In this document: piece by piece, positions 1 to 9,200 of the stretch | How positions within the stretch are numbered: the stretch's first letter is position 1 | Layout: each line of letters starts with the position of its first letter | NCBI RefSeq assembly: GCF_028993635.1 | Contig: NZ_CP118631.1 | Coordinates: 1,984,001-2,048,000, forward strand | Source of the DNA: Mucilaginibacter sp. SJ | GTDB lineage: Bacteria > Bacteroidota > Bacteroidia > Sphingobacteriales > Sphingobacteriaceae | Direction: 5' to 3' | DNA length: 64,000 nt | Position numbers and translations under genes: made by a program | Notes under the pieces: generated by a model | Database searches by the model: none | What the model was told of the DNA's origin: nothing | What the model saw: only the letters and a program-made list of their open reading frames with translations

Positions 1-1
1 C

Positions 2-1183
2 AATGGCGCCGGTTCTGACGCAGTAAACGATTCAACCCAGTATGCTTATGCCATTTGCGAACTGCATACCGATAGCAGCGTAAAAGGCATTGGCCTGGCC
101 TTTACCCTTGGTGCCGGTAATGACCTGGTATGCAAAGCCATCCAATACCTTTCCGAAACATTAAAGGGGCGAGAAATTGAGGAACTTATGGCCGATTTTG
201 GTTCGGTTTACCGTTCGATACTGGATTCGCCCGCCTACCGCTGGCTGGGTCCGCACAAAGGCGTTATGCAATTAGCACTTGCAGCTATAGTAAATGCATG
301 CTTCGATCTTTGGGCCAAGAGTCGCCAGGTACCGCTCTGGAAACTTTTGCTTGATTTAAGCCCAAAAGAACTGGTGGCAACGCTCGACCTAAACTACCTT
401 GAAGATGTATTGACTGTTGAAGAAGCAGAAAACATTTTAAAGGGCAATTTTACAGGCCGAACATTACGCAATGGTGTTTTACAAACAGGTTATAAGGCTT
501 ACGATACATCAGTAGGCTGGTTTAACTATTCTGACGAGAAGATCAAAGAAAACGTAGCACGCGCCATTGACCGGGGATTTACCGCCATGAAGTTAAAAGT
601 TGGCTCAAATGATCCGCAACGTGATATCCGCAGGGCAAAGCTGGTTAGGGCCGAAGCCGGTGATAAAACAACTATTATGCTGGATGCCAACCAAAAATGG
701 AACCTGCCTCAGGCCATCTCCATTTGTAAAGAACTGAACAGCATAAACCCTTACTGGATAGAGGAACCCACTCACCCTGATGATGTCTTGGCGCATCAAA
801 CATTAGCTAAAGAAATTGCGCCCCTTAAAATCGCTGCGGGCGAGCATATCCCTAATAAAATCATATTTAAAAACTTTTTGCAGGTCGGCGCCATGGATTT
901 TTGTCAGGTTGACTGTGTGCGTGTTGGCGGTGTATCTGAGTTTTTGACGATAAGCCTGCTGGCAAAAAAATTCAATATTCCTGTGGTACCGCACGTGGGC
1001 GATATGGGGCAGATCCATCAGCATTTGGTATTGTTTAACCATGTGGCTATTGGACACGAAAACTTATTTTTGGAACATATACCGCATTTGGCCAAATACT
1101 TTAAAAATCCGGCCAATATTAGCGGGGGCTATTACGCCGTACCTGCCGAAGCAGGCAACAGCAGCGACCTTGTAACCAGCTAA
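2..1183 (+). CDS. L-fuconate dehydratase, 5' end outside window
   Basis: Enolase-superfamily dehydratase that converts L-fuconate to 2-keto-3-deoxy-L-fuconate in the cytoplasm. The reading frame is open from base 2 (N-G-A-G-S-D...), so the gene starts before the window; the first ATG at 188 is internal. The visible part is about 393 residues, against roughly 430-440 for the family. Catalytic signatures are present in order: the KxK base motif (MKLKVG), the metal ligands in LDANQ, WIEEPTHPDD and AAGEHIPN, the general-base His in VPHVGDMGQ and the late Glu in LEHIPH. The TH-P-DD and HVGDMGQ patterns fit the fuconate dehydratase group better than other mandelate racemase-like enzymes (established family knowledge). 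A dehydrogenase follows after 9 bases and fucP comes next, which supports fucose as the pathway. Confidence 0.88.
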   Translation, partial: NGAGSDAVNDSTQYAYAICELHTDSSVKGIGLAFTLGAGNDLVCKAIQYLSETLKGREIEELMADFGSVYRSILDSPAYRWLGPHKGVMQLALAAIVNACFDLWAKSRQVPLWKLLLDLSPKELVATLDLNYLEDVLTVEEAENILKGNFTGRTLRNGVLQTGYKAYDTSVGWFNYSDEKIKENVARAIDRGFTAMKLKVGSNDPQRDIRRAKLVRAEAGDKTTIMLDANQKWNLPQAISICKELNSINPYWIEEPTHPDDVLAHQTLAKEIAPLKIAAGEHIPNKIIFKNFLQVGAMDFCQVDCVRVGGVSEFLTISLLAKKFNIPVVPHVGDMGQIHQHLVLFNHVAIGHENLFLEHIPHLAKYFKNPANISGGYYAVPAEAGNSSDLVTS

Positions 1184-1192
1184 AAACCAAAA

Positions 1193-1957
1193 ATGAACCA
1201 ATTATTAAACAAAGTAATATTTATTACCGGAGGGGCATCGGGCATTGGTTTGGCCTGCGCCGAAGCTTATATCCGTGAGGGAGCAACCGTTTTTATAATG
1301 GATGTAAATGAGCGCGCCCTGTATAAAACCCTTGACCGTTTTGGAGGTAATCATGAAGGTATTACTGGCGATGTATCTAAGGCGGCCGACGTAAAAGCAG
1401 CTTTCGATGCAATAAGGAAACATTATGGCAAACTTGACGCTATTCACAACAATGCAGCTATTGCGCATCCCTCAAAACCAGTTGATGAAACCGAAGAGGA
1501 TGAATGGGATGCCCTGATGAATGTTAACCTCAAAAGCCTGTATTGGACAACCAAATATGGTATCGACTTACTTAAAGCATCAAAAGGCTGCATTTTAAAC
1601 ACCAGCAGTATGGCCGGTGATATTGGGCAAAGCCTGCATGCTGCTTATACAGCAACTAAGGGCGGCATCAATGCCCTTACCAAATCCATGGCACTTGATT
1701 ATGCACCATACGGTATCAGGGTAAATGCTGTTTCGCCGGCCGGTGTATGGACCCCATTACTTAAACAATGGGCCGCCGAACAGCCAGATCCAGGGTCGAT
1801 AGAAAGATACCTGAATGATATCCACGCTTTAGGCTACTGCCCTGAGGGCGATGTAGTAGCCGATGCAGCGGTTTTCCTGCTCTCGGACGCGGCCCGGTTT
1901 GTAACCGGCTGCATTATGCCCGTAAGCGGTGGCGCCGAACTTGGATACAGACGATAA
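1193..1957 (+). CDS. SDR dehydrogenase, probable 2-keto-3-deoxy-L-fuconate or L-fucose dehydrogenase
   Basis: Classical short-chain dehydrogenase/reductase of 254 residues. The nucleotide-binding motif TGGASGIG is near residues 12-19, NNAA lies in the middle, the catalytic Ser is in NTSSMAG and the YxxxK pair is in YTATKGG. It starts 9 bases after the fuconate dehydratase stop and ends 15 bases before fucP, so it is co-transcribed with both. From context it either oxidises 2-keto-3-deoxy-L-fuconate, the dehydratase product, or acts earlier as L-fucose dehydrogenase. Sequence alone does not separate these, and members of both groups are SDRs. No membrane segment or signal peptide is visible, so it is cytoplasmic. 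Confidence 0.8.
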   Translation: MNQLLNKVIFITGGASGIGLACAEAYIREGATVFIMDVNERALYKTLDRFGGNHEGITGDVSKAADVKAAFDAIRKHYGKLDAIHNNAAIAHPSKPVDETEEDEWDALMNVNLKSLYWTTKYGIDLLKASKGCILNTSSMAGDIGQSLHAAYTATKGGINALTKSMALDYAPYGIRVNAVSPAGVWTPLLKQWAAEQPDPGSIERYLNDIHALGYCPEGDVVADAAVFLLSDAARFVTGCIMPVSGGAELGYRR

Positions 1958-1972
1958 AACAAGATCTTAACC

Positions 1973-3271
1973 ATGAACAAAACCAACAGTAACGCATCAA
2001 AATACCTGGCTCCGCTGCTGATAGTGATGAGCCTGATGTTTTTCTGGAACCTGAGCCGCAATATCAATGATGTGCTTATTCCACACCTGAAGCGTGCCTG
2101 CCAGCTAACCGATCTGCAATCGTCACTGATCCAGTCGGCATTTTTTGGGGCTTATTTTTTGATGGCTTTGCCTGCCGGCCGCTTTATCGAAAAAATGGGT
2201 TACAGAGCAGGGATGCTTACCGGGCTTATATTAGCTGCTATTGGCGCTGCCATATTTTATCCGGCTGCTACAACCAGGTTTTACCCGGTATTCCTGCTGG
2301 CATTGTTTACTATGGCATCGGGTTTTGCCATATTGGAGGTTACGGCTACTCCCTATATTTCAAAACTCGGCGACCCGGATCATGCCTCGAGCCGGTTAAG
2401 CCTGGCTGCAGCCGTTGGTTCAATGGGCGCTACTATAGGGCCGTTCATCGGTTCTAAATTTTTATTGCACGAAAAGGATATCCCTGCACAGCTTCTCCAA
2501 TCCTTTAACCCCGAACAACTGCAGTCATTTTTAAACAGCGAGGCGCATCTGGTTATTCCACCCTATCTGACACTGGCTGCACTATTTATTGCCCTTTGCG
2601 TGGTACTTTATTTTTTGAAATTGCCGGTTATCCATGAAGGTAACAACCGTCAAAAACTATCGGGAGTATTTAAATTCAGGCATACTATGCTGGGCGTATT
2701 AGCAGTTTTTGCCTATTTGGGTGCCGAAGTTGGCGTGGTGAGTTTTATCATTAGGTATACAAAGTCCTTAAATATCGCAGGTATTACCGAGCAAAAATCG
2801 GCCCTGTTTATTACACTTTACATGGCGCTGGTTTTAACCGGGCGCTTGCTGGGAGCGTTTTTGCTTAAGCAGGTTAAACCCAATAAAGTGCTTACCCTAT
2901 GCAGTATTGGCGCTTTTACACTGATATTGGTATCGGTGCTTACGGACGGTTATGTATCCATAATTTCACTGTCAATAGTAGGACTGTTTACCTCGGTAAT
3001 GTACCCTATTATTTTTACGCTCAGCATCAAAAACATTGGCGATTACACCAAGGTGGCTTCGTCATTACTTATTATGGGAGTTGTAGGCGGCGCCATTATC
3101 CCGCCAATAATGGGCTTGATATCAGACCATTCGGGCATCAGGATGGCATTCATTGCACCACTGGTGTGCTATGTGTACGTACTATATTACGGAGTTAAAG
3201 GCTATGTGGTAAAAAACAAAACTTATTCGGATGAATCCGAAGAACCACAGTTGACAGTAATAGGACACTGA
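1973..3271 (+). CDS. fucP: L-fucose:H+ symporter, FucP-type MFS transporter
   Basis: Inner-membrane sugar permease of the major facilitator superfamily, 432 residues with about 12 hydrophobic segments. The N-terminal part (SLMFFWNLSRNINDVLIPHLK, then QSAFFGAYFLMALPAGR) matches the FHS/FucP branch, in which an acidic residue after an Asn-rich stretch couples to protons. GYRAGMLTGL fits the conserved loop between helices 2 and 3, and the ATPYISKLGDP segment is also typical of FucP. It is the third gene of the fucose catabolic run, 15 bases after the dehydrogenase, and would bring in fucose released by the GH29 and GH95 enzymes downstream. An inverted repeat follows the stop. Confidence 0.88.
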   Translation: MNKTNSNASKYLAPLLIVMSLMFFWNLSRNINDVLIPHLKRACQLTDLQSSLIQSAFFGAYFLMALPAGRFIEKMGYRAGMLTGLILAAIGAAIFYPAATTRFYPVFLLALFTMASGFAILEVTATPYISKLGDPDHASSRLSLAAAVGSMGATIGPFIGSKFLLHEKDIPAQLLQSFNPEQLQSFLNSEAHLVIPPYLTLAALFIALCVVLYFLKLPVIHEGNNRQKLSGVFKFRHTMLGVLAVFAYLGAEVGVVSFIIRYTKSLNIAGITEQKSALFITLYMALVLTGRLLGAFLLKQVKPNKVLTLCSIGAFTLILVSVLTDGYVSIISLSIVGLFTSVMYPIIFTLSIKNIGDYTKVASSLLIMGVVGGAIIPPIMGLISDHSGIRMAFIAPLVCYVYVLYYGVKGYVVKNKTYSDESEEPQLTVIGH

Positions 3272-3281
3272 CCTACCTATT

Positions 3282-3314
3282 AAACTTAAGAAGTTTTAAT
3301 TACTTCGTAAGTTT
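3282..3314 (+). terminator. hairpin after fucP, copy of a dispersed palindrome
   Basis: Arms 3282-3294 and 3302-3314 pair in 12 of 13 positions around a 7-base loop. The stem core ACTTACGAAGT recurs as a perfect 15-bp hairpin at 32433-32466 between two convergent genes. The position 10 bases after the fucP stop suggests a transcription end, although the T-tract is short. Confidence 0.6.
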
Positions 3315-3671
3315 CTGAACCTTCACCCCTCTTGATGCTGCCATGAACCATCAGCAATGAACCATGAACTAAAAGTAGCCAATACCATATTGCGCAACTT
3401 TTTGCGTTTCAATATTATTTTGTTGTGAAAACTACACTTAATACAATTAAATTGTTTCAGCAAGTCATTTTTTACTCAAAATCAAAAAACCGATGTCAAA
3501 ATAGTATCGAAACAAATCAATTTAAGTACAATTTATTGCTAATACCCTCCATATTTTTACCCTTGATTATAAACGCCAGCTACTAAAAGTTTACAAAACA
3601 TTTTTTAATCAAAAACCACAATCCAAAAAAGGACGAAGTTTTTGAAGTGGAATTTTTATATCCAAAATTGA
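3315..3671 (+). other. AT-rich intergenic region upstream of the PUL
   Basis: About 360 bases with no credible reading frame. It is AT-rich with several A and T runs and should hold the promoter of the esterase gene. I see no clear TAnnTTTG box and no strong palindrome in it. Confidence 0.5.
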
Positions 3672-5660
3672 ATGATTAAAACTTTACTAATTACGCTATT
3701 ATTTGGGTTCACGGCCGGTATTGCCTCAGCACAAAACCATGAAAATGTGAGTGCGGGCAATGCCCCAGCCGTATATGCCATTCAACATACAGCTAATGAT
3801 AGCTGGAAGGGTTTTGAACGTGTTAATATTGCTATAGGCACTCACAAGGCCTACTATGTAAAACCTAAAAAGGCGCTTGAAGGTAACCCTTGGGTGTGGC
3901 GGGCTTCATTTCCTGATTGGCATACCGATATTGACAGCATCCTGCTGACCAAAGGCTTTCATGTAGCTTTCGTGAATGTTGATGATCAATATGGCAGCCC
4001 TTATGCTTTGCAGGTTTGGGATGCTTTTTATCAGTATTTAACAGCTAAACAAGCTTTCGCTGCCAAAGTTGCCCTTGAAGGCGTTAGCCGTGGCGGTTTA
4101 TATGTATATGGCTGGGCCAAACGCAACCCCGATAAAGTTAGTTGCATTTATAATGAAGCCCCTGTTTGCAATATTCAAAGCTGGCCGGGCGGTAAGCTAA
4201 GCGCCCCGGGTGATACCGGCCTTTGGAAACAGCTGCAACAAGTGTATCACTTTACCGAACAACAAGCACTTGATTACAAAGACAATCCTATTGATAACCT
4301 TGATGGCCTCGCTGCTTTCAAGGTACCGGTTATGCATATCATAGGTATCAATGATAAACTGGTACCCAATGCCGAAAACACCAATATCCTTGCTCAACGT
4401 TATACCGCATTAGGCGGGCCGATGATGATATACCCGGTAACTGCCGGACCACAGGAACTGAACGGGCACCACTTCCCTATTGAACATCCCGAACACTGGG
4501 CCGATATGATTATGGACTATAGCTATCCTGTAAAAAAGATATTGCCATACGCCGATTATTTTGTTCCCCGTAACGGCCTTACTAACAGCCTCAATATATT
4601 TAATGCAGGCAAAAAGGCAACAGTAGCTTTTTTAGGCGGATCAATTACTTATAACCACGGCTGGCGCGAAAAGATAAGCCGTTACCTTACCGAACGTTTT
4701 CCTTCAACCAGTTTTCATTTCATACAGGCCGGTATCCCCTCGTTAGGTAGTGTACCGCATGCTTTCCGCTTACAGCGGGACGTACTTGATTCGGGCAAAG
4801 TTGATTTGATGTTTGTTGAAGCCGCGGTAAATGATAATGTGAACGGGCTGGACAGCCTTACCGAAGTACGGGCGCTGGAAGGAATTGTAAGGCATGCAAA
4901 AAAAGCCAATCCGCTGATGGATATCGTCATGATGTCATTTGTTGATCCGGATAAGATAAGGGATTACAACAACGGCAAAACCCCGCTGCAAATCAAAAAC
5001 CACGAACTAATTGCAGAGCATTATGGTTTACCATCCATTAACCTGGCCAAAGAGGTTACAGATAAGCTTAATAACCATGAGTTTTCATGGCAATATGATT
5101 TTAAAAATCTGCACCCTGCAATTTACGGGCAGGAACTTTATTTCGCCACAATAAAAAGCCTGCTCAATTTATGTTTTAACAAACAGCAGACTCCTGCTAT
5201 TAAAGCAAATGCATTACCCAAACCGCTTAATGCGCTTAACCTGAACAATGGCCGCTATTACAATATTCAAAACGCAAAAAATTTAAATGGCTGGGCCATC
5301 AACCCCGATTGGGCGCCAAACAATAACCTGAGCACTCGCGAAGGCTTTGTGCACAAACCGATGCTTATAGCTACAAAACCGGGGGCATCATTAACACTAC
5401 CATTTACCGGCACCGCTATTGGAATGGCCATTGTATCAGGCCCGGAGGCAGGTATTATCAGCTACAGCATTGATGGCGGCGCTGAAAAAACAATGGACCT
5501 GTACACAGAATTCAGTTCATGGATCTACCTACCCTGGTATGTAACATTTAGTACCGATCTAAAAAAAGGCCCGCACACGCTCAGCCTGAAAATTGAAACC
5601 GACAAGAATAAAAACAGCAAGGGGAACACGTGCCAGGTAATCTATTTTTTAACCAATTGA
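3672..5660 (+). CDS. two-domain secreted esterase: alpha/beta hydrolase fused to SGNH hydrolase
   Basis: Secreted protein of 662 residues with a signal peptide ending near ASAQ-21. The first half (about 30-300) is an alpha/beta-hydrolase with the nucleophile elbow GVSRGG and a late acidic and His pair in GINDKL and NGHHFPIEHP. The second half (about 315-500) is an SGNH/GDSL-type hydrolase: block I is FLGGSIT, the block III Asn is likely in AAVNDN, and the His is in LHPAIYG. A beta-rich tail of about 130 residues (GTAIGMAIVSGPEAG, SIDGG) resembles the accessory domain seen in other SGNH enzymes. Two active sites in one chain suggest removal of acetyl or other acyl groups from the target glycan at two positions (inference). 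It precedes susC by about 200 bases. Confidence 0.8.
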   Translation: MIKTLLITLLFGFTAGIASAQNHENVSAGNAPAVYAIQHTANDSWKGFERVNIAIGTHKAYYVKPKKALEGNPWVWRASFPDWHTDIDSILLTKGFHVAFVNVDDQYGSPYALQVWDAFYQYLTAKQAFAAKVALEGVSRGGLYVYGWAKRNPDKVSCIYNEAPVCNIQSWPGGKLSAPGDTGLWKQLQQVYHFTEQQALDYKDNPIDNLDGLAAFKVPVMHIIGINDKLVPNAENTNILAQRYTALGGPMMIYPVTAGPQELNGHHFPIEHPEHWADMIMDYSYPVKKILPYADYFVPRNGLTNSLNIFNAGKKATVAFLGGSITYNHGWREKISRYLTERFPSTSFHFIQAGIPSLGSVPHAFRLQRDVLDSGKVDLMFVEAAVNDNVNGLDSLTEVRALEGIVRHAKKANPLMDIVMMSFVDPDKIRDYNNGKTPLQIKNHELIAEHYGLPSINLAKEVTDKLNNHEFSWQYDFKNLHPAIYGQELYFATIKSLLNLCFNKQQTPAIKANALPKPLNALNLNNGRYYNIQNAKNLNGWAINPDWAPNNNLSTREGFVHKPMLIATKPGASLTLPFTGTAIGMAIVSGPEAGIISYSIDGGAEKTMDLYTEFSSWIYLPWYVTFSTDLKKGPHTLSLKIETDKNKNSKGNTCQVIYFLTN

Positions 5661-5740
5661 TTTTTTTTAAAAAACAGCCATAAGCTGTAAACACAGCTCA
5701 AAACTTTTAATTGTCAACTTAACATATTTAAAAAATGATC

Positions 5741-5772
5741 AAACCTTTTACCAATGGAAAAACCTTTTACCA
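5741..5772 (+). repeat. 13-bp direct repeat upstream of susC
   Basis: The 13-mer AAACCTTTTACCA occurs at 5741-5753 and again at 5760-5772, with starts 19 bases apart. It lies about 85-115 bases before the susC start. Spaced direct repeats on about two helical turns are a common form of operator, but no binding protein is known here. Confidence 0.5.
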
Positions 5773-5856
5773 TTTACGCATTTAAACGGCGCCTAAAAAC
5801 CAATAAACCCATCAACCAAATCTCAAAAACAAAGAACCATTATCAAACCAATTTTT

Positions 5857-8800
5857 ATGAAAGAATTTTACCAACGGATCAAAACCCGGCGGGAGCTTAG
5901 ACAGTCTCACAGGCCTGCACCGGGTTTTTATTGCTTTGTGCTATTACTGCTCAGCTTTATCTGCTCGGCACAATTTACCCACGCACAAAGTAAGGTAACT
6001 ATTACCGGCCTCGTGACCGACACACTGGGCGGTAAAATTGCAGGTGCCAACATTGTTGCTACCAACCGCAAAAACCTGGGTACCACTACCGATGCTAACG
6101 GTAAGTTTGTGATAGATGCCGAGCCCGGTACTATCCTTAAAGTATCGTATGTAACTTTTATCGATCAAACTTTCACCGTTTCGGCCGGCAAGCTGGTAGT
6201 AAACATTATACTTAAAGAATCAAAACGAGGCCTCGATGAGGTTGTAGTATTAGCTTACGGTAAAAAAGAACGCAAGGAAGCCGTAGTGGGTTCGGTAACC
6301 ACTGTTAAACCCGCCGACCTGAAAATACCCGCCAGTAACTTAACCAATGCACTTGCCGGACAGGTTGCAGGTATCATCGCCTTTCAACCAAGCGGCCAGC
6401 CAGGGCAGGATAATTCCAGTTTCTTTATCCGCGGTGTAACCACTTTTGGTTACAAAAAAGATCCGCTTATTTTGATAGATAACGTTGAACTTTCCACAAC
6501 CGACCTTGCCCGCCTGCAAGTTGACGATATCGCCAGCTTTTCGATATTGAAAGATGCAAGTGCTACTGCACTTTATGGTGCCCGCGGCGCAAACGGTGTA
6601 ATTTTGGTAAGCACCAAGGAAGGCAAAATTGGCAAAGCCAAGATCAATGTACGCGTAGAAAACTCCATATCCCAATCGGCCAAAACGCTGCAGCTTGCCG
6701 ACCCTATTACTTATATGAAGCTGTTTAACGAAGCTACCATAACCCGCGATCCGTTAAGCCCCCTTCCCTTTTCTCAAAATAAAATACTAAATACCGAAGC
6801 CACCCTTCGCGGTGATGCAGGAAGCAATAAATATGTTTACCCTGCTGTGGACTGGCTGGATATGCTTTTCAAAAAACGCACAGCTACGCAGCGTGCAGAT
6901 ATGAGCGTAAGCGGCGGCGGTGATGTAGCCCGTTATTATGTATCAGGCTCATATAATGTTGACCATGGCATCCTGAGGCAGGATATCGCCAACAATAACA
7001 ACAACAACGTAAAGTTTGAAAATTACCAGCTGCGCTCAAACGTTAATATCAACTTAAGTAAAAGTACCGAGCTTATTGTAAGGCTGGCTGGTTCATTCAA
7101 TGAGTATAATGGCCCTCTTACTGCCGATGCTTCATTCTCGACCGACCTTTATAACGTTGCCGTACACACCAGCCCGGTATTGTTCCCTGCTTACTTCCCC
7201 GCCGATTCGGCCAACCGCGATGTTAAACACATCCTGTTCGGTAACGCCGCGCCAGCAAATGCAGGGTCAACGTCAAACGCCATCGCGTATAATAACCCAT
7301 ATGCGGCATTGTTGCGCGGCCATAAAAACTATTCAGAATCACGGTTATCGGCCCAGTTGGAGTTAAACCAGAAACTGGATTTTATAACCGACGGACTTAA
7401 CTTTCACGGCTTATTCCATACCAACAGGTATTCATACTTTCAGTCGCAAATGGGTTACTCGCCATTTTACTATAATGTAAACACCTACGATAAAGCCACC
7501 AATAAATATACTTTAACCTGGCTTAACCCGCAACCAACCGGCAATAACGTAGCCACCGAGTACCTAAGTTATTACCGCGATCCAAGTACCGATAACCTGA
7601 ATACCTATATTTATTTTCAGGGTGTATTGGATTATAACCACGCGTTTGGCAGTCATAACCTGAGCGCGTCATTGATTGGTACGCGTCAGCAAACGGTTTA
7701 TTCAGCAGCTAAAGATCCGGTACTTGACAGGCCAACCCTGCAATACTCGCTGCCTTACCGTAACCTCACCCTTGCAGGCCGGGCTACTTATTCATTTAAA
7801 AGCCGTTACTTCCTGGAATTTAACTTTGGTTATAACGGTACCGAGCGCTTTTCGTCAAGTCATAGATATGGTTTCTTCCCTACTATTGGCGGTTCATGGA
7901 TCGTATCCGACGAAAAATTCTGGGGACAGGGACTTTATGACGTTATCTCCCGCATGAAGGTGAGGGCCAGCTATGGTTTAGTAGGTAACGACGCCATCGG
8001 CTCACAACGTTTCTTCTTCCTTTCAGATGTTAACCTTAACGGCGGCAACCCTGCCTATTTTGGTACCTTTAACGGTTACAGGCGCGAGGGTGTTTACATT
8101 AATAACTACGAAAACCCTAACGTAACCTGGGAAACATCGCGCCAGCTAAATCTTGGCCTGGAGTTCACCATGTTTAAAAACCTCAATGTAGTAGCCGAGG
8201 TTTATAAATACCACCGCTATAATATTCTTCAAACACGTAGCTCACTACCAACAACACTGGGCCTTGAAGCACTTGACCAGTACGGCAACCCCAATGTTAC
8301 TGCCAACATTGGCACGGCAGATACCAAAGGTATTGACCTGCAAATGGATTATAAAGCGGCTATAAATAAAGATGTTTGGCTGCAGGGCCGAGGCAACTTT
8401 ACCCTGGCAAGCAGCAAATATGGCAACTATGAAGAACCTCAGTATAAGGAAGCTTATCGTTACCACAAAGGCCAGGAAATAAACAGGCAATACGGCTATA
8501 TTGCCGAGCGTTTGTTTGTTGACGATAACGAAGCGAAAAACTCCCCTTCGCAGATTTTTTCAACCAATGGCATCCCTCCGGGCGGCGGTGATATCAAATA
8601 CCGCGACCTAAATGGCGACGGTAAAATTGACGGCGCCGATCAAACTTTTATCGGTTACCCAACAGTGCCTGAAATTGTGTATGGTTATGGCTTATCGGCC
8701 GGGATCAAAAACTTTGATATTTCCTGTTTTTTCCAGGGCCAGGCGCGCGTTTCATTCTTTATTGATCCTAACCGTACCAGTCCATTCATTCAAAGCCCCG

Positions 8801-9174
8801 ATCCGTACATATATGGTAATACCCAGCTGATCAAAGCCTTTGCCGATAGCCACTGGAGTGAGGAAAACCAGGATTTATATGCTACCTATCCAAGATTAGG
8901 TGTAACCGGCAACCAGATAGAAAACAATCGCCAAAACAGTACCTGGTGGATGCGTGACGGTAGTTTCCTGAGGCTTAAATCGGTGGAGATTGGTTACTCA
9001 TTACCACCGTCCATTTTAAAACGCTTAAACGTAACCAAGTGCCGCATCTACTTTAACGGCCTCAACCTGTATACCTGGAGCGCCTTTAAACTTTGGGACC
9101 CTGAACTTGGCGGTAATGGCTTTGCCTACCCTATACAAAAGGTATTCAACTTAGGCATAAACGTTAACCTATAA
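5857..9174 (+). CDS. SusC/RagA-type TonB-dependent outer-membrane transporter
   Basis: Outer-membrane importer of 1105 residues for oligosaccharides. It has a long positively charged N-region followed by a signal peptide ending around THAQ-45. A carboxypeptidase-D-like regulatory domain follows (about 48-125, VTITGLVTDTLGG ... TTDANGKFVI). The plug starts at the TonB-box region (LDEVVVLAYGKKERKEAVVGSV) and contains SILKDASATALYGARGANGVILV. The remainder is the beta-barrel, ending in an alternating hydrophobic strand (FNLGINVNL). It lacks the N-terminal STN domain, so it is probably not controlled by a FecR-type anti-sigma factor, unlike the SusC at 41236-44583. The SusD partner starts 26 bases downstream. 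Confidence 0.93.
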   Translation: MKEFYQRIKTRRELRQSHRPAPGFYCFVLLLLSFICSAQFTHAQSKVTITGLVTDTLGGKIAGANIVATNRKNLGTTTDANGKFVIDAEPGTILKVSYVTFIDQTFTVSAGKLVVNIILKESKRGLDEVVVLAYGKKERKEAVVGSVTTVKPADLKIPASNLTNALAGQVAGIIAFQPSGQPGQDNSSFFIRGVTTFGYKKDPLILIDNVELSTTDLARLQVDDIASFSILKDASATALYGARGANGVILVSTKEGKIGKAKINVRVENSISQSAKTLQLADPITYMKLFNEATITRDPLSPLPFSQNKILNTEATLRGDAGSNKYVYPAVDWLDMLFKKRTATQRADMSVSGGGDVARYYVSGSYNVDHGILRQDIANNNNNNVKFENYQLRSNVNINLSKSTELIVRLAGSFNEYNGPLTADASFSTDLYNVAVHTSPVLFPAYFPADSANRDVKHILFGNAAPANAGSTSNAIAYNNPYAALLRGHKNYSESRLSAQLELNQKLDFITDGLNFHGLFHTNRYSYFQSQMGYSPFYYNVNTYDKATNKYTLTWLNPQPTGNNVATEYLSYYRDPSTDNLNTYIYFQGVLDYNHAFGSHNLSASLIGTRQQTVYSAAKDPVLDRPTLQYSLPYRNLTLAGRATYSFKSRYFLEFNFGYNGTERFSSSHRYGFFPTIGGSWIVSDEKFWGQGLYDVISRMKVRASYGLVGNDAIGSQRFFFLSDVNLNGGNPAYFGTFNGYRREGVYINNYENPNVTWETSRQLNLGLEFTMFKNLNVVAEVYKYHRYNILQTRSSLPTTLGLEALDQYGNPNVTANIGTADTKGIDLQMDYKAAINKDVWLQGRGNFTLASSKYGNYEEPQYKEAYRYHKGQEINRQYGYIAERLFVDDNEAKNSPSQIFSTNGIPPGGGDIKYRDLNGDGKIDGADQTFIGYPTVPEIVYGYGLSAGIKNFDISCFFQGQARVSFFIDPNRTSPFIQSPDPYIYGNTQLIKAFADSHWSEENQDLYATYPRLGVTGNQIENNRQNSTWWMRDGSFLRLKSVEIGYSLPPSILKRLNVTKCRIYFNGLNLYTWSAFKLWDPELGGNGFAYPIQKVFNLGINVNL

Positions 9175-9200
9175 TTTTTTACTGATCAATACTTAGTATT

